From an uncultured Chlorobiaceae bacterium (GTDB lineage Bacteria > Bacteroidota > Chlorobiia > Chlorobiales > Chlorobiaceae), in contig CAJEXQ010000003.1 of the NCBI GenBank assembly GCA_903994635.1, forward strand, positions 108,053-172,052: a stretch of DNA of 64,000 nucleotides, read 5' to 3'. The translations under genes were made by a program, and so were the position numbers. Shown one piece after another: positions 34,998 through 44,284 of the stretch. Under the pieces are notes generated by a model, which searched no databases, was not told the DNA's origin, and saw only the letters and a program-made list of their open reading frames with translations. How positions within the stretch are numbered: position 1 is the stretch's first letter; every line of letters starts with the position of its first letter.

Positions 34998-35613
34998 GGT
35001 TTATATGTTTTATGCCCCTGGCGTAAAGCGCAAAGAGCGGTTTGGCATTGCCAAGCATCACGGCAATATCACCGGCTATCATGGACTGCATCACCAGCCC
35101 CTGCACCATCCCGATAAACATCACCGAAGCGGCTGCCACATCAAGATCGGGATCGATTATTCCCTCGCCCATCCCTTTTGCGAGGAGTTTGCCAACACGG
35201 TCACTGTAATGGCGAAGCATGGTTTGAGCAATTGCTTTGGCCGCAGTGGGATCGGGGCGCTGAAGTTCAGCAAACATCATGCGTGGCGCTCCGGGATGCT
35301 TCGCCACAAAATCGATGTGCGCTGCAAACATCAGCTCAAGCGCCTCCAGCGGCGACTCGGTTGTGGTAATCACCTTGTCAATTCGGCCAAGCAGTTGAGC
35401 AGTAACCCACTCCATCACCGACTGCCAGAGCGCATCTTTAGTGGGGAAATGGCGGAAGAGCGCCCCCTGTGTCAACTGCATCCGCTCGGCAATCTCTGCA
35501 GTGGTGATGGAGGCGGGATTTTTCTCGGCTGCAAGCTCAATCACCGCCTCCACCGTCACCGCTCGCCGCTGCTCTGCTGGCAGATTTTTTATGGTTGTGT
35601 TTGTTGTTTTCAT
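34975..35613 (-). CDS. TetR-family transcriptional regulator
   Basis: A 212-residue repressor, the first gene of the exporter operon. The N-terminal helix-turn-helix is clear (ITTAEIAERMQLTQGALFRHFPTKDALWQSV); the helical C-terminal domain would bind the inducing ligand, most likely a compound exported by the downstream pump. It probably represses its own operon. The start lies after a run of TTTTCAT (AUG), and the gene overlaps the adaptor by 23 bases. Confidence 0.92.
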   Translation of the reverse strand: MKTTNTTIKNLPAEQRRAVTVEAVIELAAEKNPASITTAEIAERMQLTQGALFRHFPTKDALWQSVMEWVTAQLLGRIDKVITTTESPLEALELMFAAHIDFVAKHPGAPRMMFAELQRPDPTAAKAIAQTMLRHYSDRVGKLLAKGMGEGIIDPDLDVAAASVMFIGMVQGLVMQSMIAGDIAVMLGNAKPLFALYARGIKHINHEIQSHQ

Positions 35614-35729
35614 AGTGGGTTGGTTTGTATGACGGAAGATAGTAATTGATTACAATCTTTTAGAATTAAAACGCAAAAAAGCCGCAAAGGGCTCCATGCG
35701 AGTAGCCTTTCGTTGTAGAGGAAACTGAA

Positions 35730-35984
35730 TCAGGTAGTGAGAATCCTCATATACTCATCATGAGAACCTATCCAAAACCAATACATTAGTGCATCTTTTT
35801 CAAGCGCCAGAGCTCGATAGTTCAACCCGATTCTCACCGAATACAAGCCACCAACTTTTTTAAATTGCAGGGAAGGATGCCTTCGATCGCTCTTCAATAA
35901 CTGAAAGTTTTTATCCGCAATGTCCTGAATTTGTTCAGGTAATTGATAGTATAACTTCCAGAACTCTTTTGTTGTATGATACAT
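35730..35984 (-). CDS. RelE/ParE-superfamily toxin
   Basis: An 84-residue toxin. It has the plan of the RelE-like ribosome-dependent mRNases: FWKLYYQLPEQIQDIADKNFQLLK in the helices, HPSLQFKKVGGLYSVRIGLNYRAL as the central sheet, and a final strand WFWIGSHDEYMRIL. The His in SHDEY is the usual terminal catalytic-region residue. It overlaps the antitoxin stop by one base. Confidence 0.83.
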   Translation of the reverse strand: MYHTTKEFWKLYYQLPEQIQDIADKNFQLLKSDRRHPSLQFKKVGGLYSVRIGLNYRALALEKDALMYWFWIGSHDEYMRILTT

Positions 35985-36181
35985 CAGAGTTCCTTGACAT
36001 CACCATTGGCAATATCAGCAAGCGCTGCATTAATTAAATGATTTAATTTTCCTGCGTTATAATCTTGCTCTATCTGCTTGTCCCACTTATTGTTGTTATA
36101 TTCAGCAATCCACAGCATGAGACTACCAAAATCTTCACTTGACAAGTGCTGAATAGCCTGTTTAATTTCAACAACAGTCAT
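35984..36181 (-). CDS. Antitoxin of the RelE/ParE-like pair
   Basis: A 65-residue small helical protein preceding the toxin gene (start after the single shared base). It begins with the short motif VVEIKQAIQHLSSEDFGSLMLWI, found in antitoxins paired with this toxin type, then an acidic tail. I recognise it mainly from context and the opening motif. Confidence 0.72.
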   Translation of the reverse strand: MTVVEIKQAIQHLSSEDFGSLMLWIAEYNNNKWDKQIEQDYNAGKLNHLINAALADIANGDVKEL

Positions 36182-36658
36182 CGTTATTATGGAAGAGGTT
36201 TCAAAAATGCTTTATTCATTGCAGCAAGGTAATAAGTTACCAGCAACTCCGCTGCCTGGGTCGTAAGAAAGATAGTCAATACCGTTGTGACAGCAAAATA
36301 GCATTTAATTACTTCCTCTCAAGAGAAATATATTTACCGATTCCAAGCCTGTCAGTCCAGCAAAGCGTAATGGCTAAAATGTTCAAGCAAGACAATGACG
36401 AAATTGCTACTGCAATAAACATTAAAGTGCGATTTTTTAGCTGCGCGGAATATCAAAATTATCTGCTGTATGCAACCAGCTAATCTTCACAAGTTCCCTC
36501 GCTTTATGACTGACTTTTGGTCGCTGAACTTTTCTATTCCACCAACGCCATGAAGAAAATCACTATTTTCCTTGCTTAGTCAAATGACCTGAAAAGTTCG
36601 AAAGAATCTAAGCGAACTGCCGCAATTATAATCTCTATGCTTCCCAAACGGCAATCTT
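36182..36658. other. AT-rich intergenic region
   Basis: No gene, RNA or IS end is recognisable in either strand. Stop codons are dense in all frames. The right part must contain the promoter of the DUF1016 gene, but no clear boxes stand out. Confidence 0.5.
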
Positions 36659-37240
36659 ATGAACTATAAACAGTTACTCATACTCTTCAAAGATACCCAC
36701 CGCGAGTTACAGCACAAAGCCGCACGTTCGGTTGATACAGCCCTTGTTATCCGCAATTGGCTCTTTGGCTGGTATATTGTCGAATTTGAGCAGGGTGGCG
36801 CCGAACGAACAGAGCTTTATGGCAAAAACCTCATGAATCGGCTCTCTCAAGAGCTAAAAAGCATTGGTTTAAAAGGTGTCTCAAAAACCAGTCTGAAACA
36901 ATGCCGAACATTCTATCTCGCTTATGACAAGATTGGTCAGGCAGTGCCTGACCAATCTTGTGGTAAATTCAGTATTTTTGACTCTTCCGAAATTTTGCAG
37001 GCAGTGCCTGCAAAATCTGAAAGTGAGCATGACCTACAAAAGATTCAACAGGCAGTGCCTGCTACATCTTTTGACACCATTGCCAATGCTCCTCAGATAG
37101 TGTATCAAATCTCTATAATATTAGCAAATAGCTTCTTGTTGGGGTGGTCGCATTACGTTACTCTGCTGACCATCTCTAGCACTATCATGAAATCTACCAT
37201 CGTAATCCCCCCATGCCTGACTCCAAACTCCTCATCATAA
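36659..37240 (+). pseudogene. DUF1016 (YhcG-type) N-terminal fragment with nested palindromes
   Basis: The first ~100 residues are the DUF1016 N-terminal domain (VIRNWLFGWYIVEFEQGG, then YGKNLMNRLSQELKS and SLKQCRTFYLAY). A linker follows in which the tripeptide QAVP recurs three times, each encoded by a palindrome (see repeat). The family motif LGWSHYVTLL then appears at residues ~160-170, but the PD-(D/E)XK nuclease domain expected next is absent and the frame runs out inside the next gene. YhcG-like proteins are nucleases linked to mobile elements and defence. The gene is therefore 3'-truncated. Confidence 0.8.
36928..37073 (+). repeat. Three hairpin repeats sharing AGGCAGTGCCT
   Basis: The first (36928-36960) is a perfect 16-base inverted repeat with a single central G. 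The second (36992-37016) has 12-base perfect arms around the same centre. The third (about 37037-37073) has 18-base arms with three mismatches. All share the core CAGGCAGTGCCTG, and each keeps the reading frame, encoding QAVP. Confidence 0.85.
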
Positions 37241-37932
37241 AAAACATCACGCACGAAGGCCCTGGATTGCTTGAACCTCTGCTCCACACGCATGGTATTT
37301 CAGCCTACGTTGTTGATTTATCGCAAGGCGGTAGCTTCCCCGACCCGCGAAATTACCAGGCTGTCGTAGTGCTTGGCGGCCCGCAAAGTGCGAACGATGT
37401 CACGCCTGCCATGCAGCATCAGCTCCAGCAGATTACTCGCATCGTGCAAAGCGGCACTCCTTACCTTGGCATCTGCCTTGGAATGCAACTGCTGGTGAAA
37501 GCCGCAGGTGGAACGGTGCTCCCCTGCCCACACAAAGAGATCGGCTTTTTTGATGCTGATGGCGATCCATACGACATCGTGGCAACCAACACCGGCAAAA
37601 ACGATCCGCTTTTTGCCGGACTGGACGATGCCATCCGGGTCTTTCAACTGCATGGCGAAACCGTAGAACTTGCTCCGTCGGGCATGGCGCTGCTGGCGAC
37701 GGGCATTCAGTGCCGCCACCAGGCTGTCAAGGTTGGGGCAAACGCTTACGGCTTGCAGTGCCATTTTGAACTGACCCGAGCCATGTTTGCCGAGTGGCTC
37801 ACCATTGACCACGATCTTAAACTGATGGAGAACAGACAATTTCTTGTCGACTTTGAAGCATTCCACGAAGCGTACAGCACAACCGGCAACCGGCTTTTGC
37901 ACAACTTTTTAACACTCGCCAACATTGCCTGA
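37213..37932 (+). CDS. Class I glutamine amidotransferase (GuaA GATase-like)
   Basis: A 239-residue stand-alone GATase domain. The nucleophile Cys lies in YLGICLGMQLL, the His-Glu pair in GLQCHFE, and the oxyanion loop in VLGGPQSANDV. It releases ammonia from glutamine for, or hydrolyses a gamma-glutamyl bond of, an unknown acceptor. It overlaps the photolyase gene by eight bases, so the two are coupled, but I know of no functional link. Starts at the ATG after CCCCCC, without a clear ribosome site. Confidence 0.88.
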   Translation: MPDSKLLIIKNITHEGPGLLEPLLHTHGISAYVVDLSQGGSFPDPRNYQAVVVLGGPQSANDVTPAMQHQLQQITRIVQSGTPYLGICLGMQLLVKAAGGTVLPCPHKEIGFFDADGDPYDIVATNTGKNDPLFAGLDDAIRVFQLHGETVELAPSGMALLATGIQCRHQAVKVGANAYGLQCHFELTRAMFAEWLTIDHDLKLMENRQFLVDFEAFHEAYSTTGNRLLHNFLTLANIA

Positions 37933-39301
37933 ACCATCAGTTACTCTTGTTGATCCGCGACGGGTCAGGCTTCTGAACAATTGTGCGGATACAACGGGAA
38001 CAGTCATCTACTGGATGTCGCGCGACCAGCGGGTACGCCACAACTGGGCACTGCTCTTTGCCCGCTACAAGGCTGCACTGATGCAAAAGCCTCTTGTTGT
38101 GGTGTTTACCCTTGCACCCGCGTTTCTCGGAGCACCATTACGCCATTACGACTTCATGCTCAAAGGGCTTCAGGAGGTTGAAACTGATTTGAGATCACTC
38201 AATATCCCCCTCCTCCTCCTGCAAGGAGAGCCGACCGAGGAGCTTCCCCGCTTTGCCAACGCTCGCTCTGCCAACACTATCAACGCGGGCGCTATGGTGA
38301 CCGACTATTCACCGCTGCACATTTCGCGGAGATGGAAAAGCGCCGTGGCACAGCAACTCACCATCCCGCTCTACGAAGTTGATGCACACAACATCGTCCC
38401 CTGCTGGCTCGCTTCCGGCAAGCTTGAGTACTCCGCCCGCACCATCCGTCCCAAAATCAACGCTCTTCTTGGCAACTTTCTCACGCCATTTCCTGCACTT
38501 GAACCACTGCCAACGACACCTCGGGAGCCGCTGGTGGAGTGGGAAAGCGTTCGCCAAAAACTGCACGCTGACCCAAGTGTCCCCGCTGTGGATTGGCTGC
38601 TGCCTGGCGAAAAAGCCGCAGCCGATTGTCTGAACAGCTTCATACAGCAGAAGCTCTCCGGCTACGCGCTGGAACGCAACGACCCGAATGCCGATGCCAT
38701 CTCAAACCTCTCTCCCTACCTCCATTTCGGCCATATCAGCGCGCAATTCATCGCAACAAAGGTGATGGCAAGCCAAACACTGGAAGAGGATAGAAAGGCA
38801 TTTCTTGAAGAGCTGATTGTGCGCCGGGAGCTTTCGGACAACTTCTGCGCCTATAACGACCACTATGATTCGTACGACGGCATCCCCAACTGGGCGAAGG
38901 AGACTCTGGCGCAGCACAACGGCGACAAACGGGAGTATCTCTACACGGCAGAAGAGTTTGAGAGATCGGCAACGCATGAGCCACTCTGGAATGCAACGCA
39001 GCACGAACTGGTGCAAAGCGGCAAAATACACGGCTACATGCGGATGTACTGGGCAAAGAAAATTCTGGAGTGGAGCAGAACACCAATGGAGGCTTTTGAC
39101 ATTGCCATTGCGCTGAACGACCGCTATGCACTGGATGGACGGGAGCCCAACGGCTACGCAGGAGTTGCTTGGTCAATTGGTGGCGTACATGACCGCCCGT
39201 GGTTTGAACGGGAGGTCTATGGGAAAATCCGTTACATGAACGCCAATGGCTGTGCCAGAAAGTTCGATGTACAGCGCTACATCAAACGCTGGATGCTCTA
39301 A
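37925..39301 (+). CDS. phrB: Class II deoxyribodipyrimidine photolyase
   Basis: A 458-residue flavoprotein that reverses UV-induced cyclobutane dimers using light. The class II signatures are present: YWMSRDQRVRHNWALLFA near the start, LSPYLHFGHIS, then ELIVRRELSDNFCAYN and the C-terminal ALDGREPNGYAGVAWSIGGVHDRPW. The start is a TTG overlapping the amidotransferase stop; no ATG occurs before the conserved YWMSRDQ. Useful for a phototroph exposed to sunlight. Its stop codon overlaps that of pfkA on the other strand. Confidence 0.95.
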   Translation: MPEPSVTLVDPRRVRLLNNCADTTGTVIYWMSRDQRVRHNWALLFARYKAALMQKPLVVVFTLAPAFLGAPLRHYDFMLKGLQEVETDLRSLNIPLLLLQGEPTEELPRFANARSANTINAGAMVTDYSPLHISRRWKSAVAQQLTIPLYEVDAHNIVPCWLASGKLEYSARTIRPKINALLGNFLTPFPALEPLPTTPREPLVEWESVRQKLHADPSVPAVDWLLPGEKAAADCLNSFIQQKLSGYALERNDPNADAISNLSPYLHFGHISAQFIATKVMASQTLEEDRKAFLEELIVRRELSDNFCAYNDHYDSYDGIPNWAKETLAQHNGDKREYLYTAEEFERSATHEPLWNATQHELVQSGKIHGYMRMYWAKKILEWSRTPMEAFDIAIALNDRYALDGREPNGYAGVAWSIGGVHDRPWFEREVYGKIRYMNANGCARKFDVQRYIKRWML

Positions 39302-40329
39302 GAGTTCATCAGTCTTTGAATTTCAAGCAGATGAGTATCAATAGTGTGGTTAAGTTTCACCGCCTTGTTGAAGGGAACCTGCACAATGTGGTCGTTCGCA
39401 ATCCCGATCATGACGCTTTTCTGGTCATCAAGCAGCGCATCAATGGCAGCAACGCCCATTCTGGTGGCATTGATACGGTCTTTGGCTGTTGGACTTCCCC
39501 CACGCTGAATATGACCAAGAATTGAGACTCGCACCTCCAGGTCGGGATGCTCTTGACGAACCTCTTCAGCAATTTTCATGGCACCACCCGTCTCCTCGCC
39601 TTCGGCCACAATAACAATACCGCTGCTCTCTTTATTCTTGTAACCTTTACTCAAAAATCTCTTCAGTTCATCATGCTGATGATCGTTCGATTCGGGAATA
39701 ACAATCACCTCGGCACCACAGGCGATACCGCTGTACAGGGCAATCATCCCCGCTTCATGACCCATCACTTCAACAAAGAAAATGCGTCCGTGCGATCTGG
39801 CAGTATCCCTGATTTTATCAACCGCATCAACAACAGTATTGAGTGCCGTTTCATACCCGATGGTGTAATCAGTTCCGTACATATCGTTATCAATCGTCGC
39901 AGGAATTCCGACAAACGAAATATTGTACTCCTGCGACATCACAAGAGCACCAGTAAAAGAGCCGTCACCGCCAATAACAACAACGGAATCGATTTCCGCT
40001 TTTTTCAATTGCTGATATGCTTTTTCACGACCTTGAGGAGTCATAAATGCCAAACAGCGGGCTGTTTTAAGAATTGTTCCACCAAGGTGGAGAATTCCAC
40101 TGACATCGAACGCTTTTAATGCAATAAAATCGCCATCAATCAGCCCCTGATAACCGCGACGGATGCCCACCACTTTCAGCTTTTTGGCTATGGCCGCGCG
40201 AGTCACCGCACGAATGGCAGCATTCATTCCGGGAGCATCACCGCCGGAAGTCAACACTGCTATCCTCTTTAATTTCCTTTTTTTCACCGCAACCTCTATG
40301 GTATGTTTAGTAGCTATCATCATTATCAA
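39298..40329 (-). CDS. pfkA: 6-phosphofructokinase
   Basis: A 343-residue enzyme phosphorylating fructose 6-phosphate. ATP or PPi binding: TSGGDAPGMNA and IGGDGSFTGA; catalytic loop PATIDNDMYGTDYTIG; sugar-phosphate residues in MGHEAGMIAL and RVSILGHIQRGGSPTAKDR. The Gly in GGDGS (rather than Asp after GGD) favours ATP as donor. The start of the conserved protein is near residue 20; several upstream in-frame ATGs make the exact start uncertain. Its stop overlaps that of the photolyase gene in the opposite direction. Confidence 0.95.
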   Translation of the reverse strand: MIMMIATKHTIEVAVKKRKLKRIAVLTSGGDAPGMNAAIRAVTRAAIAKKLKVVGIRRGYQGLIDGDFIALKAFDVSGILHLGGTILKTARCLAFMTPQGREKAYQQLKKAEIDSVVVIGGDGSFTGALVMSQEYNISFVGIPATIDNDMYGTDYTIGYETALNTVVDAVDKIRDTARSHGRIFFVEVMGHEAGMIALYSGIACGAEVIVIPESNDHQHDELKRFLSKGYKNKESSGIVIVAEGEETGGAMKIAEEVRQEHPDLEVRVSILGHIQRGGSPTAKDRINATRMGVAAIDALLDDQKSVMIGIANDHIVQVPFNKAVKLNHTIDTHLLEIQRLMNS

Positions 40330-40522
40330 GAGTGTCCGCCAACCACAATCCGCATGATTTTAACATTCAGAACAACAAACCGAAAGAGCTGCCACAACAG
40401 GTTTTTCCGCCAGTAGAGTGTCCCTTTTGAGGGTACTGGTGGATAAGCCTCATCATAATATGCCTTGACTTTATTCATGCCTCTACATTTTTAAGGGTTG
40501 ACATTATCACTTACCAGTATAG

Positions 40523-41977
40523 TTACTCCGGAATCAACCACCAGAAGGGGTAACCCTTTGCCTTGTGGAAAAACAGATAGTGCAGGATAACTTTTAGCCA
40601 ATGGCCTGCCAGACCAGCCTCTCCAAGCGAGTAGTCCATGTCGCGACCCCATTCAGGATACTTTTCCCAGTCAGGAACAATCGGAAAAAGAGTCATTGAG
40701 GCTCCCAGACCATCAAATGAACCAAATCCTGCAGAGACAACACATGCCGCCCCCATTCTGCTCATTGAAGCTTTATGGCGATACTCCTCAGCTCCCTGAA
40801 TTTTTTCTGCAATGTTCAACGCCACAATTTTTCCCATCACACCTGCAGGCATACCGGTACGCGGGGCGGTCGGAAAAATTTGCCGACCACTCGGACTCGA
40901 CATTGGTTTGGAAATCGGATGCGGCGGAGCAAAGGCAATGCCCGGAGCAAAGATATTTTTATAAAGAGGATTCTGGTAAATTGAGGGCCAGTCATCTGCG
41001 GCCCACTCTTCAAAGGGCTTGGCGGTATAATCGGCATCAACCTTCATAAACTTGTTCGGAGCAAACATCTTTTCGGTAATATCGGCTCCTGACTTGTCAT
41101 AAGCAGTCAGTCCCACTCCTGAAAATGAGGGGATAAGCATGGCAAAATCAAACTCCTGCGTCAACTCTTCGCCATCAAGGGTCTCATAAAAGGCCTTGCC
41201 GGGTTCAACATGATGCACTCCAGCGCGCCTTATCCAATTGATACCATACTCTGCCATAATGGATTCGGTAAAGACCTTCGTCGGCGTATAGTACCCTCCC
41301 CGGTTAATGAAAGCGCCAGCCATACCAAAATCACCAAGCTCATACTCATTGGATATCCAGGTGATCTGCGCCATATGGCTGAGGCCAAGCTTTGCAATCT
41401 CATAGGCCACATTAAGAATGTATTCAAAAGCAGCTCCCTGGCATGTCGCCATGGCATGACCAGTACCAATCAAGATTCGTTGCTTTTGTCCGGCCTGCAT
41501 CTTTTTGATATTATCCTGCAGATGTTCCCAGGCGTGTGCCGCATGGGTATAGGTACAAACTGAAAAGCTGTTTTTATCGGGGCCAAGGCCAGGTGTTGCA
41601 TCAAAATTTAGCTTTGGACCGGTAGCATTGACGAGATAATCATAATCGACCTTCTCCGTATAACCATCATAAACGCCATCGGTGTATTCAATGGTTACAT
41701 AGCCTTTTGTAATCTCATCATCACCTTCAGGGTGAATTTCAATGGCTTTTGCCTGTTTCAGGATAATACCCCAACGATCATAGACCTTTTTCAGTTCGAA
41801 ACGAACATCGTCTATGGACATCTGACCAACGCCAACCCAAATGTTTGAGGGAATCCATTGATAATATGCGTTTGGGGTAACAACAACCACCTCATGATGT
41901 TTGCCAAGTTTCTTTTTGAGAAACGAAGCTGCGGTATGGCCAGAAACCCCCGCTCCTAAAACAACTACCTTTGCCAT
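40523..41977 (-). CDS. sqr: Sulfide:quinone oxidoreductase-family flavoprotein
   Basis: A 484-residue FAD enzyme transferring electrons from sulfide to quinone, with the Rossmann motif VLGAGVSGHTAASFL at the N-terminus and YLVNATGPKL before the FAD domain. Three cysteines suited to the catalytic role are visible: SVCTYTHA (about 139), ATCQGAA (about 177) and GAACVVSAGFG near the end. The last ~45 residues are aromatic and amphipathic, consistent with monotopic membrane attachment. Green sulfur bacteria carry several SQR types and I cannot assign the subtype. It follows the DUF2892 gene by 49 bases on the same strand. Confidence 0.9.
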   Translation of the reverse strand: MAKVVVLGAGVSGHTAASFLKKKLGKHHEVVVVTPNAYYQWIPSNIWVGVGQMSIDDVRFELKKVYDRWGIILKQAKAIEIHPEGDDEITKGYVTIEYTDGVYDGYTEKVDYDYLVNATGPKLNFDATPGLGPDKNSFSVCTYTHAAHAWEHLQDNIKKMQAGQKQRILIGTGHAMATCQGAAFEYILNVAYEIAKLGLSHMAQITWISNEYELGDFGMAGAFINRGGYYTPTKVFTESIMAEYGINWIRRAGVHHVEPGKAFYETLDGEELTQEFDFAMLIPSFSGVGLTAYDKSGADITEKMFAPNKFMKVDADYTAKPFEEWAADDWPSIYQNPLYKNIFAPGIAFAPPHPISKPMSSPSGRQIFPTAPRTGMPAGVMGKIVALNIAEKIQGAEEYRHKASMSRMGAACVVSAGFGSFDGLGASMTLFPIVPDWEKYPEWGRDMDYSLGEAGLAGHWLKVILHYLFFHKAKGYPFWWLIPE

Positions 41978-42026
41978 AGCAACTCAATGTTTTCAATTGT
42001 TCGGAATAATGCCGCTTCACACAATG

Positions 42027-42230
42027 CTATTTAAAGGCAGTACCTGGCTCAACACCAACGGCCTTCAGAATTTTGGCAAGCGGGCAAAACCCTGTAAATG
42101 CCGCCTGAAAAAGGTTGAGCCCCACAAAGCCTGTAAACCAGAGCCAGTTTGGGTTATGATAAACAGAGAGTAAAACACTGCTGAGCACAAAACAACCTGC
42201 AACAGCAAACACAAGACGATCGATATTCAT
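42027..42230 (-). CDS. DUF2892 (YgaP-like) two-helix membrane protein
   Basis: A 67-residue protein with two membrane helices separated by a short loop ([17 protein letters not shown] and [17 protein letters not shown]), then [12 protein letters not shown], the DUF2892 signature. Relatives anchor rhodanese domains (YgaP) and are widely linked to sulfur metabolism. It lies directly upstream of sqr on the same strand and is probably cotranscribed. Confidence 0.9.
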   Translation of the reverse strand: MNIDRLVFAVAGCFVLSSVLLSVYHNPNWLWFTGFVGLNLFQAAFTGFCPLAKILKAVGVEPGTAFK

Positions 42231-42363
42231 GGTAATATTTATTTGAATGATTAGTGAAACAAATATGACTTTACAAGTTCACACGACAACATGCAACCTC
42301 TTGAAAAGAAAAAGAATTGGCCACATTCGCATCTCTTGACTTGCAGTCAAAGCACCATTGCGG

Positions 42364-43032
42364 TTAATCTTTGACACACCGAACTGAAAAACCCGTTTTT
42401 TTACTCGCCTTGCCTTTTCGCAATGCCGCATCAAAATAACCAAGGGAGCGCCCCCACGCGCTGATTGGCGTTAATTCCGTTGATGTCCATAACCGGCTGT
42501 ATTCCCCCGGCAACATAAATTCCCCATCGGTATCCCGCCGTGCTCCAGCGGGCAGAGCAGCAAACCCGCTCTTATTCACCACTCCCTCACCTGACCCTTT
42601 CCAGGTACCTTTGGATTTGAGTGCACCACCGGCATTTTCTGCTCCATCAAACTGATCACAGAGTGCACTCCACTCAGCATCGGTAGCTACATGCCAGCCA
42701 TTTGGTGCAAGACCTCTCGGATCTGCCACGGCATACCAGTTGTAAAGCTTGCCATACGTTGCTCCATTATCCGGCTTATTGTCGTTGTAACACCAGGCAC
42801 CAGTTGTGAGAGTTGCCCACTCGTTAGGATCCTTCACTTCCGGAATCGCATCACCATTGCGATAGTGTACAACATCAAGATTTTTTCCCATCCATTGCAT
42901 TGCACCAATCTGAACAACGGGATAACTATTGCCGTCATGATCAACGACCTTAAGCGGCTGACTGTTGCACCCGATGAACAAAAATATAACTGCAAATACT
43001 CCACCTATAACAAATACAGCTCGTTTGAACAT
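42364..43032 (-). CDS. Lipoprotein of the Fibrobacter succinogenes major paralogous (TIGR02145) family
   Basis: A 222-residue lipoprotein. The lipobox LFIGC gives lipidation of Cys22 after an N-terminal helix. The rest is the FISUMP domain: NSYPVVQIGAMQWMGKNLDV, then GKLYNWYAVADPRGLAPNGWHVATDAEW and a C-terminal GFSVRCVKD. The fold is lectin-like, related to DUF1566, and such proteins are usually surface-exposed with unknown ligands. A second protein of this broad class lies at 61832. Confidence 0.9.
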   Translation of the reverse strand: MFKRAVFVIGGVFAVIFLFIGCNSQPLKVVDHDGNSYPVVQIGAMQWMGKNLDVVHYRNGDAIPEVKDPNEWATLTTGAWCYNDNKPDNGATYGKLYNWYAVADPRGLAPNGWHVATDAEWSALCDQFDGAENAGGALKSKGTWKGSGEGVVNKSGFAALPAGARRDTDGEFMLPGEYSRLWTSTELTPISAWGRSLGYFDAALRKGKASKKTGFSVRCVKD

Positions 43033-43107
43033 GATAATATTGCGATTTCATCTTTCCCGAAAAAGCCATTCCATTCTGTGGTGCTCATCAATACATCACA
43101 AGCTTAC

Positions 43108-43764
43108 TCAAACCGTTGCCTTTATTGCAATAACCAAAAATACAGGATAAGCAACCGTTTTACCTGAGCTGTTGACTTTTTCCATCGTGTAAATGGTTTC
43201 GAACGAGATTACCTGCAACCCTTCAGCGCGCAGTAGAGCCGACAGTTCTACACGGTCAAACCCGTGATGCACCTTCTCCTGCGGATCATCATGAAACGAA
43301 CCATCTTCCAGATCAAGATCAGCCAGCGCCATAATTCCACCAGAACAAAGAAGAGTTGAGAGTCGATTCAAAAACCCTTCCGTATCATCGATATGGTGAA
43401 GAGTCATGCTGCTGTAGATCAAATCAAAGCGCTGTTCATGCTCACCAAACCCGGCAGATGATAACAAATCAATACAGCGAGTTTCAATATTGGCTACTCG
43501 CAATGCTCTGATTTTCTCATTGAGCACCGCGACCATTTCAGTTGAGGTATCAACTGCTGAAAGCCTTTTCACCAGAGGTGCAATTTCAAGGGTAACCAAA
43601 CCTGTGCCACACCCGAATTCCAGTGCGCACATTGTTTCAGCAGGTTTTACCGCCGCTATGATTGCCTTCGAAACCGCCAAAGCAAGTGCCTTGCGCCGAG
43701 GATTCTCTTCCCATGTCAATGCCTCGCGATTAAATTTATCGGGACTGTTCCAGGTACCAGACAT
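43108..43764 (-). CDS. Class I SAM-dependent methyltransferase
   Basis: A 218-residue methyltransferase with the SAM motif ALEFGCGTGLVTLEIAP, Asp in AVDTSTEM, and the IYSSMTLHHIDD motif 4. The opening MSGTWNSPDKFNREALTWEENPRRKALA is typical of small anaerobe methyltransferases near metal or sulfur genes. The ATG at 43764 matches this opening; a further upstream ATG adds ten residues and is less likely. It follows the DUF134 gene by about 33 bases. Confidence 0.88.
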   Translation of the reverse strand: MSGTWNSPDKFNREALTWEENPRRKALALAVSKAIIAAVKPAETMCALEFGCGTGLVTLEIAPLVKRLSAVDTSTEMVAVLNEKIRALRVANIETRCIDLLSSAGFGEHEQRFDLIYSSMTLHHIDDTEGFLNRLSTLLCSGGIMALADLDLEDGSFHDDPQEKVHHGFDRVELSALLRAEGLQVISFETIYTMEKVNSSGKTVAYPVFLVIAIKATV

Positions 43765-43797
43765 GGGATTCAACAGTAAAAAATTAAATGTCAAAAC

Positions 43798-44262
43798 TTA
43801 AGTCTCAGAAATACAACCGCCCTTGCGTTTCAGTGAAACGCCACATTGCGGGCAAAATGTTTCACGGCAAGGCTCTCCCTTTTTGTGTGGAAGCTCATGA
43901 CCACATCCAGGGCAGACACAAATATCGGGACGATCAGTTGGAACACTGTCGCAGAGAGACCTGAATACTCCGCCATGGATACAGAGTTGTTTGCCGTCAA
44001 CAATGGCTTCAGCTACTTTTTTATGGGCAGCTTCAAGAATACGCCCAAAAGTAGGACGAGAGACATTCATTTGCACTGCCGCTTCAGCCTGGTATAACCC
44101 CTCCTTGTCCGCCAACCTGATGGCTTCCAGTTCATCAACCGTCAATAATACCGTTTCAAGAGCATCAGGATGAACACCTTCCGGCTTAAAGCAGGAGATT
44201 CTTGGCATGTCCGCCACACAACGACAGTTCGTTGGTCTGCCAACCCTCCTGTTTTTCACCAT
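43798..44262 (-). CDS. DUF134 helix-turn-helix protein with C-terminal zinc-binding cysteines
   Basis: A 154-residue putative transcription regulator (UPF0251). The N-terminal part opens RRVGRPTNCRCVADMPRIS and includes a sigma-70-region-4-like helix-turn-helix (AIRLADKEGLYQAEAAVQMNVSRPTFGRILEAAHKKV). The C-terminal part carries eight cysteines in C-P-x-C-G and related pairs, a zinc ribbon or Fe-S-like site. Start chosen at the ATG at 44262 with AGGA nearby; the frame continues upstream. Such proteins often sit next to NifX/NafY-like genes in anaerobes. Its likely target is the dyad motif at nearby promoters. Confidence 0.85.
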   Translation of the reverse strand: MVKNRRVGRPTNCRCVADMPRISCFKPEGVHPDALETVLLTVDELEAIRLADKEGLYQAEAAVQMNVSRPTFGRILEAAHKKVAEAIVDGKQLCIHGGVFRSLCDSVPTDRPDICVCPGCGHELPHKKGEPCRETFCPQCGVSLKRKGGCISET

Positions 44263-44284
44263 GACATATCCTGAATTCATGGAT

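Noticed and set aside
36928..37073. The three palindromes as a CRISPR array
   Set aside because: Repeat lengths differ, the spacers are uneven and in frame with a coding sequence, and there are no cas genes.
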